In this document: positions 17,058-26,015 of the stretch, piece after piece | Layout: the number at the start of each line of letters is the position of its first letter | How positions within the stretch are numbered: position 1 is the first letter of the stretch | Assembly: GCA_964629335.1 (NCBI GenBank) | Contig: CAZVRH010000003.1 | Coordinates: forward strand, 11,541 to 75,540 | Direction: 5' to 3' | Origin: CACPJA01 sp964629335 | GTDB lineage: Bacteria > Pseudomonadota > Gammaproteobacteria > Steroidobacterales > UBA11654 | Length of the DNA: 64,000 nt | Notes under the pieces: generated by a model | Seen by the model: the letters and a program-made list of their open reading frames with translations, nothing else | Told to the model about the DNA's origin: nothing | Database searches by the model: none | Made by a program: the position numbers and the translations under genes

Positions 17058-17110
17058 TAGAACCCCCAAGACTTAACAAAGAATCACTAATATATAGTAG
17101 TTTTAATTGA

Positions 17111-18457
17111 TTAACGATATATAAGGTGGGCTATAAACGTAACGATAGGCAAGGTAATTCCAGTCCTGAGTAAGAAAATTAAGAATAACTCTTTAATATT
17201 TAAAGGAATTTTTGATTTAAGAATCAGTGTTCCAACTTCAGTCATGTATATTATTTGGGTAATAGAAACACAGGCAATAATAAATCGAGTCATTTCGCTC
17301 TGAATACTTTGCCCAATCACAGCCGGAAGATATAGGTCTGCAAAACCAACTAAAAAAGCAGGAGCAGCTGATTTTGCTTCAGGTATTTGCATAAACTCAA
17401 GTAAGGGAACAAGCGGTATCGTAATGATTTCAAAAACAGGGGTGAACTCTGCTAATGCTAAAACCAAGATTCCTATAGCAACAACCGATGGAAGTAGCGA
17501 AAACCATATATCCAGTACGTTAATTAAAGCATCCTTCATTAGCAAACCTGCTTTTGGTGCAGTTTTTGCTTTATTAACCCCTTGTTTAAGCGCCCAATGC
17601 AAAAGTCCTATTCCTTCTTGGGGGGTATCTAGAAAATTATCTTGTAGCTTTAAATAAGAGTCTTTTTTTCTTGCGAGTGGCCAAACTCTAGGAAGGATGA
17701 GCGCGGCAACTGAGCCAGAGAATAGCACCGAAAAATAAAACTCAAAGAACATATGATCAATCTTGATTACTTTTGCAATCAAAACACAGAAAGCTATTGA
17801 TGCGACAGAAAAGTTGGTGGTAATTATTGCGGCCTCTCGTCCACTATAATTACCTCTCTCGTGTTGTTTTATGGTGATCAAAACCCCAACTGAACCGCTT
17901 CCCAACCAAGATGCCATAGAGTCGATACTGGCCCTGCCAGGAAGACGGAAAGCCCATAAAAATGGTTTTTTTAACAGCGTTCCCACAAATTCAGCTGCAC
18001 CAAAATCAATAAGAAACGGTAGAAAAAAACAAGCAATTAGAAAGAAGACAACTAAGGAACTAGCTAATTCGAAGAGAACCACTCCTCCTGTTGAAGAACT
18101 TATTATCCATTGAGGACCAAGATTAAAAAAAACTAAGAGAGCAAAAATTGAGCCCAGCAATCTTATTATTAACCAAGAAGCTTGTGTAGCAAATATTTGC
18201 TCTATTCGAGTAAGTTGTGTTTGTGGATTATTTTTAAACAAGGAGTAGTAAGTTGAGCCCAACCCAGATATAAATAAAAGCAGGGTTACAATAGCCGGGA
18301 GATAATCTTCAGTTGCAGCCCTCAGAATATCAAACATCACTCCGTAAACTATTGTTGGTCTTCCATCAACAAAAATAGGGGTCAGAAAAACCAAAACCCC
18401 AACAATTGATGGAACCAAGAACCGTAAGATATCTTTGGATAATAGTTTAGAAATCAC
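17111..18457 (-). CDS. YjiH-family membrane protein with nucleoside-recognition (Gate) domains
   Basis: A 448-residue polytopic inner-membrane protein with about ten hydrophobic segments. The N-terminus (residues 10-40, V-P-S-I-V-G-V-L-V-F-L-T-P) and the central W-L-G-S-G-S-V-G stretch near 185 match the YjiH group, whose Gate domains are related to concentrative nucleoside transporters and spore-maturation proteins. The transported solute is unknown. It lies between AmpG-like and serine-hydrolase genes in a leftward run with 50-60 nt gaps. Confidence 0.7.
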   Translation of the reverse strand: MISKLLSKDILRFLVPSIVGVLVFLTPIFVDGRPTIVYGVMFDILRAATEDYLPAIVTLLLFISGLGSTYYSLFKNNPQTQLTRIEQIFATQASWLIIRLLGSIFALLVFFNLGPQWIISSSTGGVVLFELASSLVVFFLIACFFLPFLIDFGAAEFVGTLLKKPFLWAFRLPGRASIDSMASWLGSGSVGVLITIKQHERGNYSGREAAIITTNFSVASIAFCVLIAKVIKIDHMFFEFYFSVLFSGSVAALILPRVWPLARKKDSYLKLQDNFLDTPQEGIGLLHWALKQGVNKAKTAPKAGLLMKDALINVLDIWFSLLPSVVAIGILVLALAEFTPVFEIITIPLVPLLEFMQIPEAKSAAPAFLVGFADLYLPAVIGQSIQSEMTRFIIACVSITQIIYMTEVGTLILKSKIPLNIKELFLIFLLRTGITLPIVTFIAHLIYR

Positions 18458-18518
18458 AGAGTGCTCGTTTATAAAAATATATTTGAGTAAGAATTTTAAA
18501 CAACCAGGTTACTATTAG

Positions 18519-19793
18519 TTATTGCTCTTGCCAGCCCTTTTTTACAATCACTAGAGAGAATAATATTGATGGTATACCCATTGCGGCAGCAAAGATAAAA
18601 AACTTTGTCCAACCCATGGCTTCAATTATTTGGCCGGAAAAACCGCTCAAGATAAAACCTGGTAATAACATAATAGATGTAAATAAAGCATATTGAGATG
18701 CGGTGTAGCATCTATTGGTCAAGCTAGACAAAAAGGCTATAAATACAGAACCCGAAAAACCCAATGCAAAGTTATCTGCGCTGATGGTCAATACCAATAC
18801 TGATAAGTCTGGACCTGCATTGTTAAGCAATAAGAAAAATAGGTTTGTGCCTGCTAGGAATATACTGCTGATAATAAGCGGTTTAGAAATGCCATAACGT
18901 GCAACTGATATACCGCCTACAAAAGCTCCAAAAATAGTGATCGCAAAACCAAAAACCTTGGTCACGGTTGCGATCTCGTTTAAATTAAAGCCAATGTCAA
19001 TATAAAAAGGATTTGCGACTATCCCGAGAATTAAGTCGCTGACTCGATATATTGCTATAAAAATAATTAACATAAATGACCAGTAACCGCTTCTTTTAAA
19101 AAACTCATAAAAAGGCTCTATAACTGAGGACCTCAGCCAGTGATTTTCTTGAGTTTCTCTATATGTCTTAGGTGGTTCAGAAACAATCAACACCGTGATT
19201 ATTCCAACAAGCATAAAACTAGCCATGATTTGATAAGTGGTTTGCCATGAATAAACCCCTGCTAGATATAAGGCTCCTGCCCCTGAAGTAAGGGCTGAAA
19301 TACGATATCCTAATTGGTAGCTAGCTGCCATTGCCCCTTGGTATTTATTTTCAATTATTTCAATTCGATAAGCATCGATAGCAATATCTTGTGATGCCGA
19401 AGCAAAAGCAATGAATATTGAAAAACAGGCAAGCAAGATAAGGTCTTTGTTTGGATCAAAAAAGGATATCCATACAAGCCCAGCTAAAATTAGTGCCTGC
19501 ATGAACAATATCCAAGACCTTCTTTGTCCTAGTGCTGTTGTTAAAATCGGTATGGCAATATTATCCAATATAGGCGCCCAAAGAAATTTAATAGCATAAA
19601 TAATGCCCACCCAGCCAAACATACTAATTTCAGAAATACTTACCTCAACTGAAGCCAGCCACACAGTCAGTGTGGCAAAGAGAAGAGGGGGCGGTAACCC
19701 AGCTGAGAATCCTAAGAAAATCATTCGAATGGACTCAGAACTGGTATAAATTCCCAACCCTTTTTTATCGAATATTTTATTTATTCTGTTCAT
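18519..19793 (-). CDS. AmpG-like MFS permease (muropeptide transporter family)
   Basis: A 424-residue major-facilitator protein with 12 predicted segments. It carries the family-typical G-F-S-A-G-L-P-P-P-L-L-F-A-T-L near residue 28, the K-F-L-W-A-P-I-L-D loop near 68 and Q-R-R-S-W-I near 90. AmpG imports anhydro-muropeptides for wall recycling; related proteins carry other solutes. Its start overlaps the 3' end of the exonuclease III gene by 17 nt, so the two are translationally coupled. Confidence 0.8.
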   Translation of the reverse strand: MNRINKIFDKKGLGIYTSSESIRMIFLGFSAGLPPPLLFATLTVWLASVEVSISEISMFGWVGIIYAIKFLWAPILDNIAIPILTTALGQRRSWILFMQALILAGLVWISFFDPNKDLILLACFSIFIAFASASQDIAIDAYRIEIIENKYQGAMAASYQLGYRISALTSGAGALYLAGVYSWQTTYQIMASFMLVGIITVLIVSEPPKTYRETQENHWLRSSVIEPFYEFFKRSGYWSFMLIIFIAIYRVSDLILGIVANPFYIDIGFNLNEIATVTKVFGFAITIFGAFVGGISVARYGISKPLIISSIFLAGTNLFFLLLNNAGPDLSVLVLTISADNFALGFSGSVFIAFLSSLTNRCYTASQYALFTSIMLLPGFILSGFSGQIIEAMGWTKFFIFAAAMGIPSILFSLVIVKKGWQEQ

Positions 19794-20550
19794 ATTCGAT
19801 AATTAACGGTGCATGATCAGAAAAGCGCTCTTCTTTATAGATTGATGCTGATCTTACTTTATATTGAAAGTAATCATTATATATTTGGTAATCAATTCTC
19901 CAGCCAACATTGTTCGCCCAAGCGTTCCCCCTATTAGACCACCATGTATATTGCTCTGCATTAGAATTGATTTCTCTGAAACTATCGGTACAGTTCAACT
20001 CATCAAATATTAGATCTAGCCATGCCCGTTCTTCCGGTAAGCACCCTGAATTCTTCTGGTTTGCTTTCCAGTTGGTTATATCTCTTTCTTTATGGACAAT
20101 ATTGACATCCCCACAAAATAAGTAGCCTGTTTTCTTTTTTTTCATGGCATCAATTTTGGTCTTAAAAATATCTAAAAAACGGTATTTTACTTTCTGTCTA
20201 GGGTCTCCTGAAGACCCTGAAGGGAAGTACACAGAAGCGAGCACAAAATCTTTAAAGTCACATTCAATGTATCTTCCCTCCGCATCAAACTCAGCAGAGC
20301 CTAATCCTTGGGTTATTTTAGAGGGTTTACGTTTTGAGAATAGTGCAACACCGCTATAACCCTTCTTTTGAGCAACATGATGGTAGCAGTGGTAATCATC
20401 GGGCCAGAAATCATCAAGCTTCATATCCTCAATCTGGGCTCTCACTTCTTGCAGGCATATAAAGTCTGGGTTCTCTTTTTCTAGCCATTTAAACAAGCCT
20501 TTTTTTTGAGAAGCCCTGATGCCGTTTACATTTATTGTGATTACCTTAAT
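19777..20550 (-). CDS. xth: Exonuclease III / Crc-like protein, apparent AUU start
   Basis: A 257-residue exonuclease-endonuclease-phosphatase protein. The reading frame with normal start codons would begin at a TTG (20496) inside the fold, losing the first strand. The open frame upstream encodes K-V-I-T-I-N-V-N-G-I-R-A-S, the expected N-terminus with its active-site Asn. The only plausible start before an in-frame TAG is ATT at 20550-20548, preceded by AGGGA. Other active-site parts are present: L-Q-E-V near 34, G-D-V-N-I-V near 135, W-R-I-D-Y near 205, and S-D-H-A-P near the end, so nuclease activity is likely kept. It diverges from pyrE, the same arrangement as crc-pyrE in Pseudomonas. A second xth lies at 60715. 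Confidence 0.87.
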   Translation of the reverse strand: MKVITINVNGIRASQKKGLFKWLEKENPDFICLQEVRAQIEDMKLDDFWPDDYHCYHHVAQKKGYSGVALFSKRKPSKITQGLGSAEFDAEGRYIECDFKDFVLASVYFPSGSSGDPRQKVKYRFLDIFKTKIDAMKKKKTGYLFCGDVNIVHKERDITNWKANQKNSGCLPEERAWLDLIFDELNCTDSFREINSNAEQYTWWSNRGNAWANNVGWRIDYQIYNDYFQYKVRSASIYKEERFSDHAPLIIEYEQNK

Positions 20551-20636
20551 TTTTGATCCCTGTTTACGCTAAATCTTCATAATCAATTCATTCTATGAGA
20601 TGCTACACATATTGTGTCGATATAAGTTTATATTGT

Positions 20637-21284
20637 ATGGAAAACTACAAACAAGAATTTATTGAGCTGTCCATAGAGATAGGCGCATTAAAATTTGGTG
20701 AATTCAAACTAAAATCAGGAAGAATCAGTCCATATTTCTTTAATATGGGTATCTTTAGTAGCGGTAGATTGATTAAAAAAGTAGGTGACGTCTATGCCAA
20801 AACGCTTCTAGACAGTGGTCTTGATTGCGATATGATTTTTGGACCCGCCTACAAAGGCATTCCGATTGTTACCTCAATGTCTGTATCCCTATCCGAAAAT
20901 CATGGACTGAACATGCCTTTCGTCTATAACAGGAAAGAAGCAAAAGATCATGGTGAAGGAGGAAACACGGTTGGCATAAACCTAAAAGGTAAGGTGGTGA
21001 TCGTGGATGATGTTATAACAGCAGGCACGGCCATCAGAGAGGCGGCTAAAATTATTGGTAACTCAGAAGGGGTTGTTTCGGGGATACTGATTTCATTAAA
21101 CAGACAAGAAAAGGGTGACAGCGATTCATCGGCGGTCCAAGAGGTCGGCGATCAGTTGAATGTGCCAGTAATTTCAATTGTAACCATCGATGAAATCATT
21201 GAGTTTATTGGGAACGATGACTCTTTTAAAGATCATCTAGACAATATAAACGCCTATAAAGAAGAATACGGGATAAAGACCTAG
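20637..21284 (+). CDS. pyrE: Orotate phosphoribosyltransferase
   Basis: A 215-residue type I phosphoribosyltransferase that makes OMP from orotate and PRPP in pyrimidine synthesis. Marks are L-K-F-G-E-F-K-L-K-S-G-R-I-S-P-Y-F-F near residue 20, F-G-P-A-Y-K-G-I-P near 70, R-K-E-A-K-D-H-G-E-G-G near 100, and the PRPP loop V-V-I-V-D-D-V-I-T-A-G-T-A near 125. The start at 20637 gives the family length; an earlier in-frame ATG (20595) would add 14 poorly fitting residues. Its stop overlaps that of dut by 4 nt. Confidence 0.95.
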   Translation: MENYKQEFIELSIEIGALKFGEFKLKSGRISPYFFNMGIFSSGRLIKKVGDVYAKTLLDSGLDCDMIFGPAYKGIPIVTSMSVSLSENHGLNMPFVYNRKEAKDHGEGGNTVGINLKGKVVIVDDVITAGTAIREAAKIIGNSEGVVSGILISLNRQEKGDSDSSAVQEVGDQLNVPVISIVTIDEIIEFIGNDDSFKDHLDNINAYKEEYGIKT

Positions 21285-21290
21285 GTCTTT
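21275..21290. repeat. 16-bp perfect palindrome carrying both pyrE and dut stop codons
   Basis: AAAGACCTAGGTCTTT reads the same on both strands. pyrE and dut converge here, overlap by CTAG, and each ends in Lys-Thr-stop encoded by the same palindrome. As RNA it could fold to a 5-bp stem with a 6-nt loop and a T-rich tail, so a minimal bidirectional terminator is conceivable. Confidence 0.6.
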
Positions 21291-21739
21291 CCTGTATGAC
21301 CAAATCCGCCTGCGCCTCGACCTGATTCTTCAAATTCATCAACAATATTAAAGCTAACCTGCTCAACCGGAACAAAAACCATTTGGGCTAATCTCATGCC
21401 GGGCTCAATATCAATTTCTTTATTGCCTCTGTTCCAACACGAAATAAAAACCTCTCCTTGGTAATCAGAATCAATCAACCCAACCAGGTTGCCCAAAACA
21501 AGTCCTTGTTTATGGCCAAGGCCTGATCTTGGCAAAAGAACGGCGGCTAAGTTAGGATCTTTAATATGGACAGCTATGCCGCTAGGTATTAATTGTGTCT
21601 CCCCAGGTTTGATTAATACTGTTTCATCAATACATGCCTGCAAATCAATGCCCGCTGATCCTGCTGTTTGATATTCTGGGATTTGGAAGTCGCTACCAAT
21701 TCTAGGGTCAATAATTTTTAGGTCTATAGTTTTAGTCAT
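21281..21739 (-). CDS. dut: dUTP diphosphatase
   Basis: A 152-residue trimeric dUTPase, which hydrolyses dUTP to dUMP. The five family motifs are visible: A-G-S-A-G-I-D-L near residue 23, P-R-S-G-L-G-H-K-Q-G near 70, G-L-I-D-S-D-Y-Q-G-E near 83, R-L-A-Q-M-V near 109, and the C-terminal glycine-rich R-G-A-G-G-F-G-H-T-G. The ATG at 21739 gives the length of the E. coli enzyme; an in-frame ORF start 21 nt upstream is less likely. Confidence 0.95.
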   Translation of the reverse strand: MTKTIDLKIIDPRIGSDFQIPEYQTAGSAGIDLQACIDETVLIKPGETQLIPSGIAVHIKDPNLAAVLLPRSGLGHKQGLVLGNLVGLIDSDYQGEVFISCWNRGNKEIDIEPGMRLAQMVFVPVEQVSFNIVDEFEESGRGAGGFGHTGKT

Positions 21740-21821
21740 AATAAAAAATGAATTTAACAACAGTGTAATTCTTTTATCTTTCTGTCACTAGACTCAGTAA
21801 CTAATATTTTCTCATAAAGTC

Positions 21822-21850
21822 TTGCTATGTTAAGGTGCTATTGGTATAAA
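21822..21850 (+). promoter_or_regulatory. Sigma-70-type promoter for rpmB-rpmG
   Basis: TTGCTA (21822-21827) and TATAAA (21845-21850) are separated by exactly 17 nt, giving a transcript start about 45 nt before the rpmB ATG. This is the best canonical promoter match in the 165-nt dut-rpmB divergent spacer. Confidence 0.7.
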
Positions 21851-21904
21851 AGCCGACCTAAAGGTAAAAATTTAATCCAAAGATTAATCAATTAAGAGAA
21901 AATA

Positions 21905-22141
21905 ATGGGCAGAGTTTGTCAAGTAACGGGTAAAAAAACAAAGAGCGGAAATAACGTCTCTCATGCGCACAACAAGACGAGACGCAAGTTTTACCCTAAT
22001 TTACACACGCACCGTATTTGGGTAGAAAGCCAAAACAAATACATTAAATTGCGTTTATCTAAAAAAGGCTTGAGAACGATTGACAAATTAGGAATCGAGC
22101 ATGTTTTAAAGAACTTAAAGGATTTCGGGGAAAGAGTATAA
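21905..22141 (+). CDS. rpmB: 50S ribosomal protein L28
   Basis: A 78-residue basic protein starting M-G-R-V-C-Q-V-T-G-K-K, the standard L28 N-terminus, with H-A-H-N-K-T-R-R near residue 21. It is followed without a gap by rpmG, the usual pairing in gammaproteobacteria. An AAGAGAA sequence precedes the start. Confidence 0.97.
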   Translation: MGRVCQVTGKKTKSGNNVSHAHNKTRRKFYPNLHTHRIWVESQNKYIKLRLSKKGLRTIDKLGIEHVLKNLKDFGERV

Positions 22142-22297
22142 ATGCGTGAAAAAATAAAACTCGTTTCGTCTGCTAAAACTGGTCATTATTATACGACCAC
22201 TAAGAACAAAAAAGAGCATCCTGATAAAATGGAAACTAAAAAGTTTGACCCTAAAATCAGAAAACATGTTCTTTATAAAGAATCTAAAATTAAGTAA
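22142..22297 (+). CDS. rpmG: 50S ribosomal protein L33
   Basis: A 51-residue protein, M-R-E-K-I-K-L-V-S-S-A-K-T-G-H-Y-Y, with the C-terminal K-K-F-D-P-K-I-R-K-H-V-L-Y-K-E block typical of L33. It lacks the four zinc cysteines of C+ paralogs (zinc-free form). The ATG directly follows the rpmB stop. Confidence 0.97.
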   Translation: MREKIKLVSSAKTGHYYTTTKNKKEHPDKMETKKFDPKIRKHVLYKESKIK

Positions 22298-22332
22298 TTT
22301 ATTTACGTATTTCTTAAAGGCATAATTTCAAT

Positions 22333-23154
22333 ATGCCAGAACTACCAGAGGTTGAGGTAACCAGACAGTCCTTAGAAAACCATATTCAAGGTCAATATAT
22401 AAAGTCTATTGATATTAGAGAAAAAAGACTGAGATGGACTGTAGATCAAGATGCTCTGGAAAACCTTTTGGGACAAACAATCCTAACCCTTGGTAGACGA
22501 GGTAAATACATACTGATTAACACAAAAGCTGGAACTGCATTATTGCATTTGGGAATGTCAGGAAGTGTTGGTATTTTAAAGGATGATCAACCTTTAAAAA
22601 AACATGACCACTTTGACCTGGTTTTAAGTAATCAGCACATTGTAAGATTTAATGACCCAAGAAGATTTGGCAGCTTTTTATGGGCAGGTCAAAACCCAGA
22701 AGAACACAGACTAATAAAAACACTTGGCCCTGAACCATTGGAAAACAATCAACTGGGGTCTCATCTCTATAGTTTAAGCAAGAGCAGAACTACCTCAGTA
22801 AAGGCGTTTATAATGAACGCTCATGTTGTTGTTGGTGTGGGTAATATTTATGCAAGTGAGGCTTTGTTTTTAAGCGGCATTCATCCCAAAAGAAGAGCTA
22901 ACAGGGTGAGTAAAAAAAGATACATCAAATTAGCTGCTGCCATTCAAAAAATATTAAAAGAATCAATAAAAATGGGAGGAACAACTCTTAGGGATTTTTC
23001 CTATTCTCTTGATGGGCAGAGGGTTGGTTATTTTAAACAACAGTTATTTGTTTATGGCCAAAAGGATCGTAAATGCAGTTATTGTAAAGGCTTAATTAAA
23101 CAAACAGTCTTAAGCGGAAGAAGTTCATTTTACTGTGCCAGTTGTCAGAATTAA
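22333..23154 (+). CDS. mutM: Formamidopyrimidine-DNA glycosylase
   Basis: A 273-residue base-excision repair glycosylase/AP lyase. The mature N-terminus P-E-L-P-E-V-E supplies the catalytic Pro and Glu. A Lys is present near residue 57 (G-R-R-G-K-Y), the H2TH region contains G-V-G-N-I-Y-A-S-E near 170, and the C-terminal zinc finger is C-S-Y-C-K-G and C-A-S-C. It removes 8-oxoguanine and Fapy lesions. It lies in the conserved rpmB-rpmG-mutM order and converges with ggt, one base apart. Confidence 0.96.
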   Translation: MPELPEVEVTRQSLENHIQGQYIKSIDIREKRLRWTVDQDALENLLGQTILTLGRRGKYILINTKAGTALLHLGMSGSVGILKDDQPLKKHDHFDLVLSNQHIVRFNDPRRFGSFLWAGQNPEEHRLIKTLGPEPLENNQLGSHLYSLSKSRTTSVKAFIMNAHVVVGVGNIYASEALFLSGIHPKRRANRVSKKRYIKLAAAIQKILKESIKMGGTTLRDFSYSLDGQRVGYFKQQLFVYGQKDRKCSYCKGLIKQTVLSGRSSFYCASCQN

Positions 23155-24858
23155 TCAATAGTAATCAATTCCGCTATCTTCTATCAAAGCCCTTGGATCC
23201 GACGATGTTGTTACTTTACCGCTCTGTTTATCTATGGTAATTACCTGCATATTGCCATAGTTTTCGATTTCCTCGAGAGTGTGCCCCATGTTAGTCAATT
23301 GGCTAATATCTTGATCGGAGAGGGCTCCTTTTTCATGTTGAATGACATCAGGTAAATACTGATGATGAAACCGTTTTATAGAGGTCATTTCATCAGCAGT
23401 TCCTCCGTTGACCCAGTTTAAAATGGACAACAAAACCATAGTTATAATCTTTGATCCGCCCGGTGTCCCAAGAATTGCTATACCTGTATCTGATTCTATA
23501 AAAGAGGGTGTCATGCTAGAGACCATTCGTTTTTTTGGAAGAATTGAGTTACCTTCGCCATGAACCAGGCCATAACGATTGGGTGTAAATGCCTTAGCAG
23601 AAAAGTCGTCCATCTCATTATTCAATATAAACCCTCCAGCAGGAACCATATAGCCCGACCCAAACCATGTATTAATTGTCTGTGTAGTGGCTACTCGATT
23701 TCCCAACTTGTCCACAATTGAAAAATGAGTCGTTTCTGTTCCTTTTTTCTGGCTCAAAAGAATTCTCTCGTCTTTTAAATGAATTGGTGTGGCTTTCTTT
23801 AAATCAATGCTTTGGCTGTGTCGGATAGCATGGTCAGGGTCTGTTAACATTTCAACTGGAACATCAACAAAATCAGGATCACCTAAATAATAAGCCCTGT
23901 CTTGATAAGCTCTCCTCATTGATTCAACAATAAGGTGTGTTAATGTTTCTTGGTCTAAATTTTTATAGTCGTATTGGCTTAAGATATTAAGAATGGTGGC
24001 TATGGTTGTGCCGCCTGAAGATGGCGGAGGAGCAAGCGTTACCTCCATTCCTTCAAAAAAGATCTTAACAGGCGCTCTCTCAATCACACTGTATTCCTTA
24101 AAATCCTCTAATGACCATATAGATCCGTCTTTGTTTGTTTCGCTGACAATCTTTCTAGTGAAATCACTCTTATAAAAACCATCATGGCCATCCTTAGCTA
24201 TGATCTTGAGCGTCTTAGCCAATTCAGGCTGTTTTATTATGTACCCAGGTTTAGGTAATTCATCTTGAGGTAAGAATACTTCTTTAAATTTTTTCGAAAG
24301 ATTGCTCGATATGATGGCAACACTCAAAGCAGTATTGAGTCTATTGTATGCAGGAAACCCTTCTTCCGCCAAATCAATAGCTGGCTGTAAAGATTGCTCT
24401 AAGGGAAGTTGGCCATAGTTTTTAGAAACATGTACAAGCGCAGCAGGAAGCCCAGGTATTCCTGAAGCCAAAGGCCCTACTAGTGATGAGTTAGGTATAT
24501 AATTCTTTTCCGAGTCTAGGTACATATCTGGGTCTGACATTAAGGGTGCTACTTCACGAGCATCTACAAAGGTTGTAAAATTATCGTTACGCCTGTGCAA
24601 AAGAAAAAACCCCCCGCCACCAATTCCTGAACTATAAGGTTCAACAACAGCTAGTGCTGCGCTGACTGCAACTGCGGCATCAAAGGCATTGCCGCCTTCT
24701 TGTAATATTTTATAACCCGCTTGAGTTGCTAACGGGTGGGCTGAGGAAATTCCCGATGTACTAACCTCGCTGTGCTCTTTTGTGATACCCACAGCCGAGA
24801 CTGACCAAATAAGGACAAGAAAAAAAGCGGCTCTATGCTTACTAAGCAAGGAAGACAT
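23155..24858 (-). CDS. ggt: Gamma-glutamyltransferase, periplasmic
   Basis: A 567-residue Ntn hydrolase with an N-terminal signal peptide (A-A-F-F-L-V-L-I-W-S-V-S-A-V-G). The self-cleavage/nucleophile Thr lies in E-T-T-H-F-S near residue 375, with the downstream G-S-G-Y-M-V-P-A-G-G-F-I-L-N-N-E-M-D-D-F and S-S-M-T-P-S motifs of the small subunit. It cleaves gamma-glutamyl bonds of glutathione. Its ATG overlaps the coaD stop by one base (TAATG), so translation is coupled. Confidence 0.94.
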   Translation of the reverse strand: MSSLLSKHRAAFFLVLIWSVSAVGITKEHSEVSTSGISSAHPLATQAGYKILQEGGNAFDAAVAVSAALAVVEPYSSGIGGGGFFLLHRRNDNFTTFVDAREVAPLMSDPDMYLDSEKNYIPNSSLVGPLASGIPGLPAALVHVSKNYGQLPLEQSLQPAIDLAEEGFPAYNRLNTALSVAIISSNLSKKFKEVFLPQDELPKPGYIIKQPELAKTLKIIAKDGHDGFYKSDFTRKIVSETNKDGSIWSLEDFKEYSVIERAPVKIFFEGMEVTLAPPPSSGGTTIATILNILSQYDYKNLDQETLTHLIVESMRRAYQDRAYYLGDPDFVDVPVEMLTDPDHAIRHSQSIDLKKATPIHLKDERILLSQKKGTETTHFSIVDKLGNRVATTQTINTWFGSGYMVPAGGFILNNEMDDFSAKAFTPNRYGLVHGEGNSILPKKRMVSSMTPSFIESDTGIAILGTPGGSKIITMVLLSILNWVNGGTADEMTSIKRFHHQYLPDVIQHEKGALSDQDISQLTNMGHTLEEIENYGNMQVITIDKQSGKVTTSSDPRALIEDSGIDYY

Positions 24859-25334
24859 TATTTTTTATAAGCTTTTGAAAGTGCCGCTTGCACAACAGGG
24901 TGAACAAAGTTTGAAATATCCCCTCCTTCTTGTGCGATTTGCCTAATTAGTGAAGATGAAATAAATGCGTTTTGATCACCGCTACTCAAAAATACTGTTT
25001 CAACATCGTCAGCAAGCCTTTTATTCATACTGGCTAACTCAAATTCATACTGCCCATCTGCGGGGGAGCGTAAACCCCTAACAATAACCCTGGCGTCCAC
25101 GGATTTTGCAAAATTGATGGTTAAGCCTGAGTATTCTTTAACCTCAATATTGTTGAAGTTATTAAGCACTTCATTGACCATTTGAAGCCTCTGATTAATT
25201 GAAAATAATGGGTTCTTTTCGGGGCTCTCAGCAACGGCGACCACCAAATCCCCAAAGAGTGTTGACGCTCTCCTGATAATCTCAAAATGCCCGTTTGTAA
25301 TTGGGTCAAAAGTTCCCGGGTATATTGCAATCAT
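24858..25334 (-). CDS. coaD: Phosphopantetheine adenylyltransferase
   Basis: A 158-residue nucleotidyltransferase of CoA synthesis. The N-terminal Y-P-G-T-F-D-P-I-T-N-G-H motif carries the T/HxGH ATP site, and R-G-L-R-S near residue 90 and S-S-S-L-I-R near 127 are also family signatures. It follows rsmD by 11 nt in the conserved rsmD-coaD order. Confidence 0.96.
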   Translation of the reverse strand: MIAIYPGTFDPITNGHFEIIRRASTLFGDLVVAVAESPEKNPLFSINQRLQMVNEVLNNFNNIEVKEYSGLTINFAKSVDARVIVRGLRSPADGQYEFELASMNKRLADDVETVFLSSGDQNAFISSSLIRQIAQEGGDISNFVHPVVQAALSKAYKK

Positions 25335-25345
25335 TTTTTATACTC

Positions 25346-25906
25346 TCACTTACTTTTTATAAGAGCATAGTATACTTTACCTGCTCTAGATTCTTTAAAA
25401 ATAAAATGCTTTGAACCGTCACCTATTTTAATTGGCCGGTTAGACTCAAAATAAACCCAGGTTCTTTCATTAGCCCACAGGTTTTGATAAAGCTTTTGAA
25501 GTAATGTTGACAAGTTATATTCTCCATACGGAGGATCTAGAAAAATAATCGAATAAGGAGTATCGGGGTTTGGTTTTGAAATCAACTGATAAGAATCAAG
25601 ACATAAATTCTTATATTCGCTGACCTTAAGGTTCTCCATTAGTTCCTCTAAGCTCAAATGCACTGCTTCAGAGGAGTCTGCCAAAGTAACTGAAGCTGCC
25701 CCTCTGGACAAGGCTTCAACAGATAAAACACCAGTTCCAGCAAATAGATCTAGAACTCTGCTAGAAAAAATTTTAGGCTCCAACCAGTTAAATAATGTTT
25801 CTCTTACTCGATCTGGTGTGGGCTTCACATTTGGGTCATCAACATTTAATTTTCTCCCTTTATGTTTGCCCCCAATCACCCTGACTTCTTTAACTGATTT
25901 ACTCAT
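25346..25906 (-). CDS. rsmD: 16S rRNA (guanine966-N2)-methyltransferase
   Basis: A 186-residue Rossmann methyltransferase. R-V-I-G-G-K-H-K-G-R at the N-terminus, R-P-like V-K-P-T-P-D-R-V-R-E-T-L-F-N-W near residue 28, the SAM motif V-L-D-L-F-A-G-T-G near 54, and the catalytic D-P-P-Y near 125 identify it. In many gammaproteobacteria ftsY-ftsE-ftsX lie between rsmD and rpoH; here they are absent and the two genes are divergent neighbours. Confidence 0.95.
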   Translation of the reverse strand: MSKSVKEVRVIGGKHKGRKLNVDDPNVKPTPDRVRETLFNWLEPKIFSSRVLDLFAGTGVLSVEALSRGAASVTLADSSEAVHLSLEELMENLKVSEYKNLCLDSYQLISKPNPDTPYSIIFLDPPYGEYNLSTLLQKLYQNLWANERTWVYFESNRPIKIGDGSKHFIFKESRAGKVYYALIKSK

Positions 25907-26015
25907 TATTGTCTTATTTGCGCAGAATAGATGTAAAACTATGCCTAATTTTAAACCTAATTAATCATTTAATCTATTGATATATATACATATTTTAAAA
26001 ATTTAGTTTGATTAT

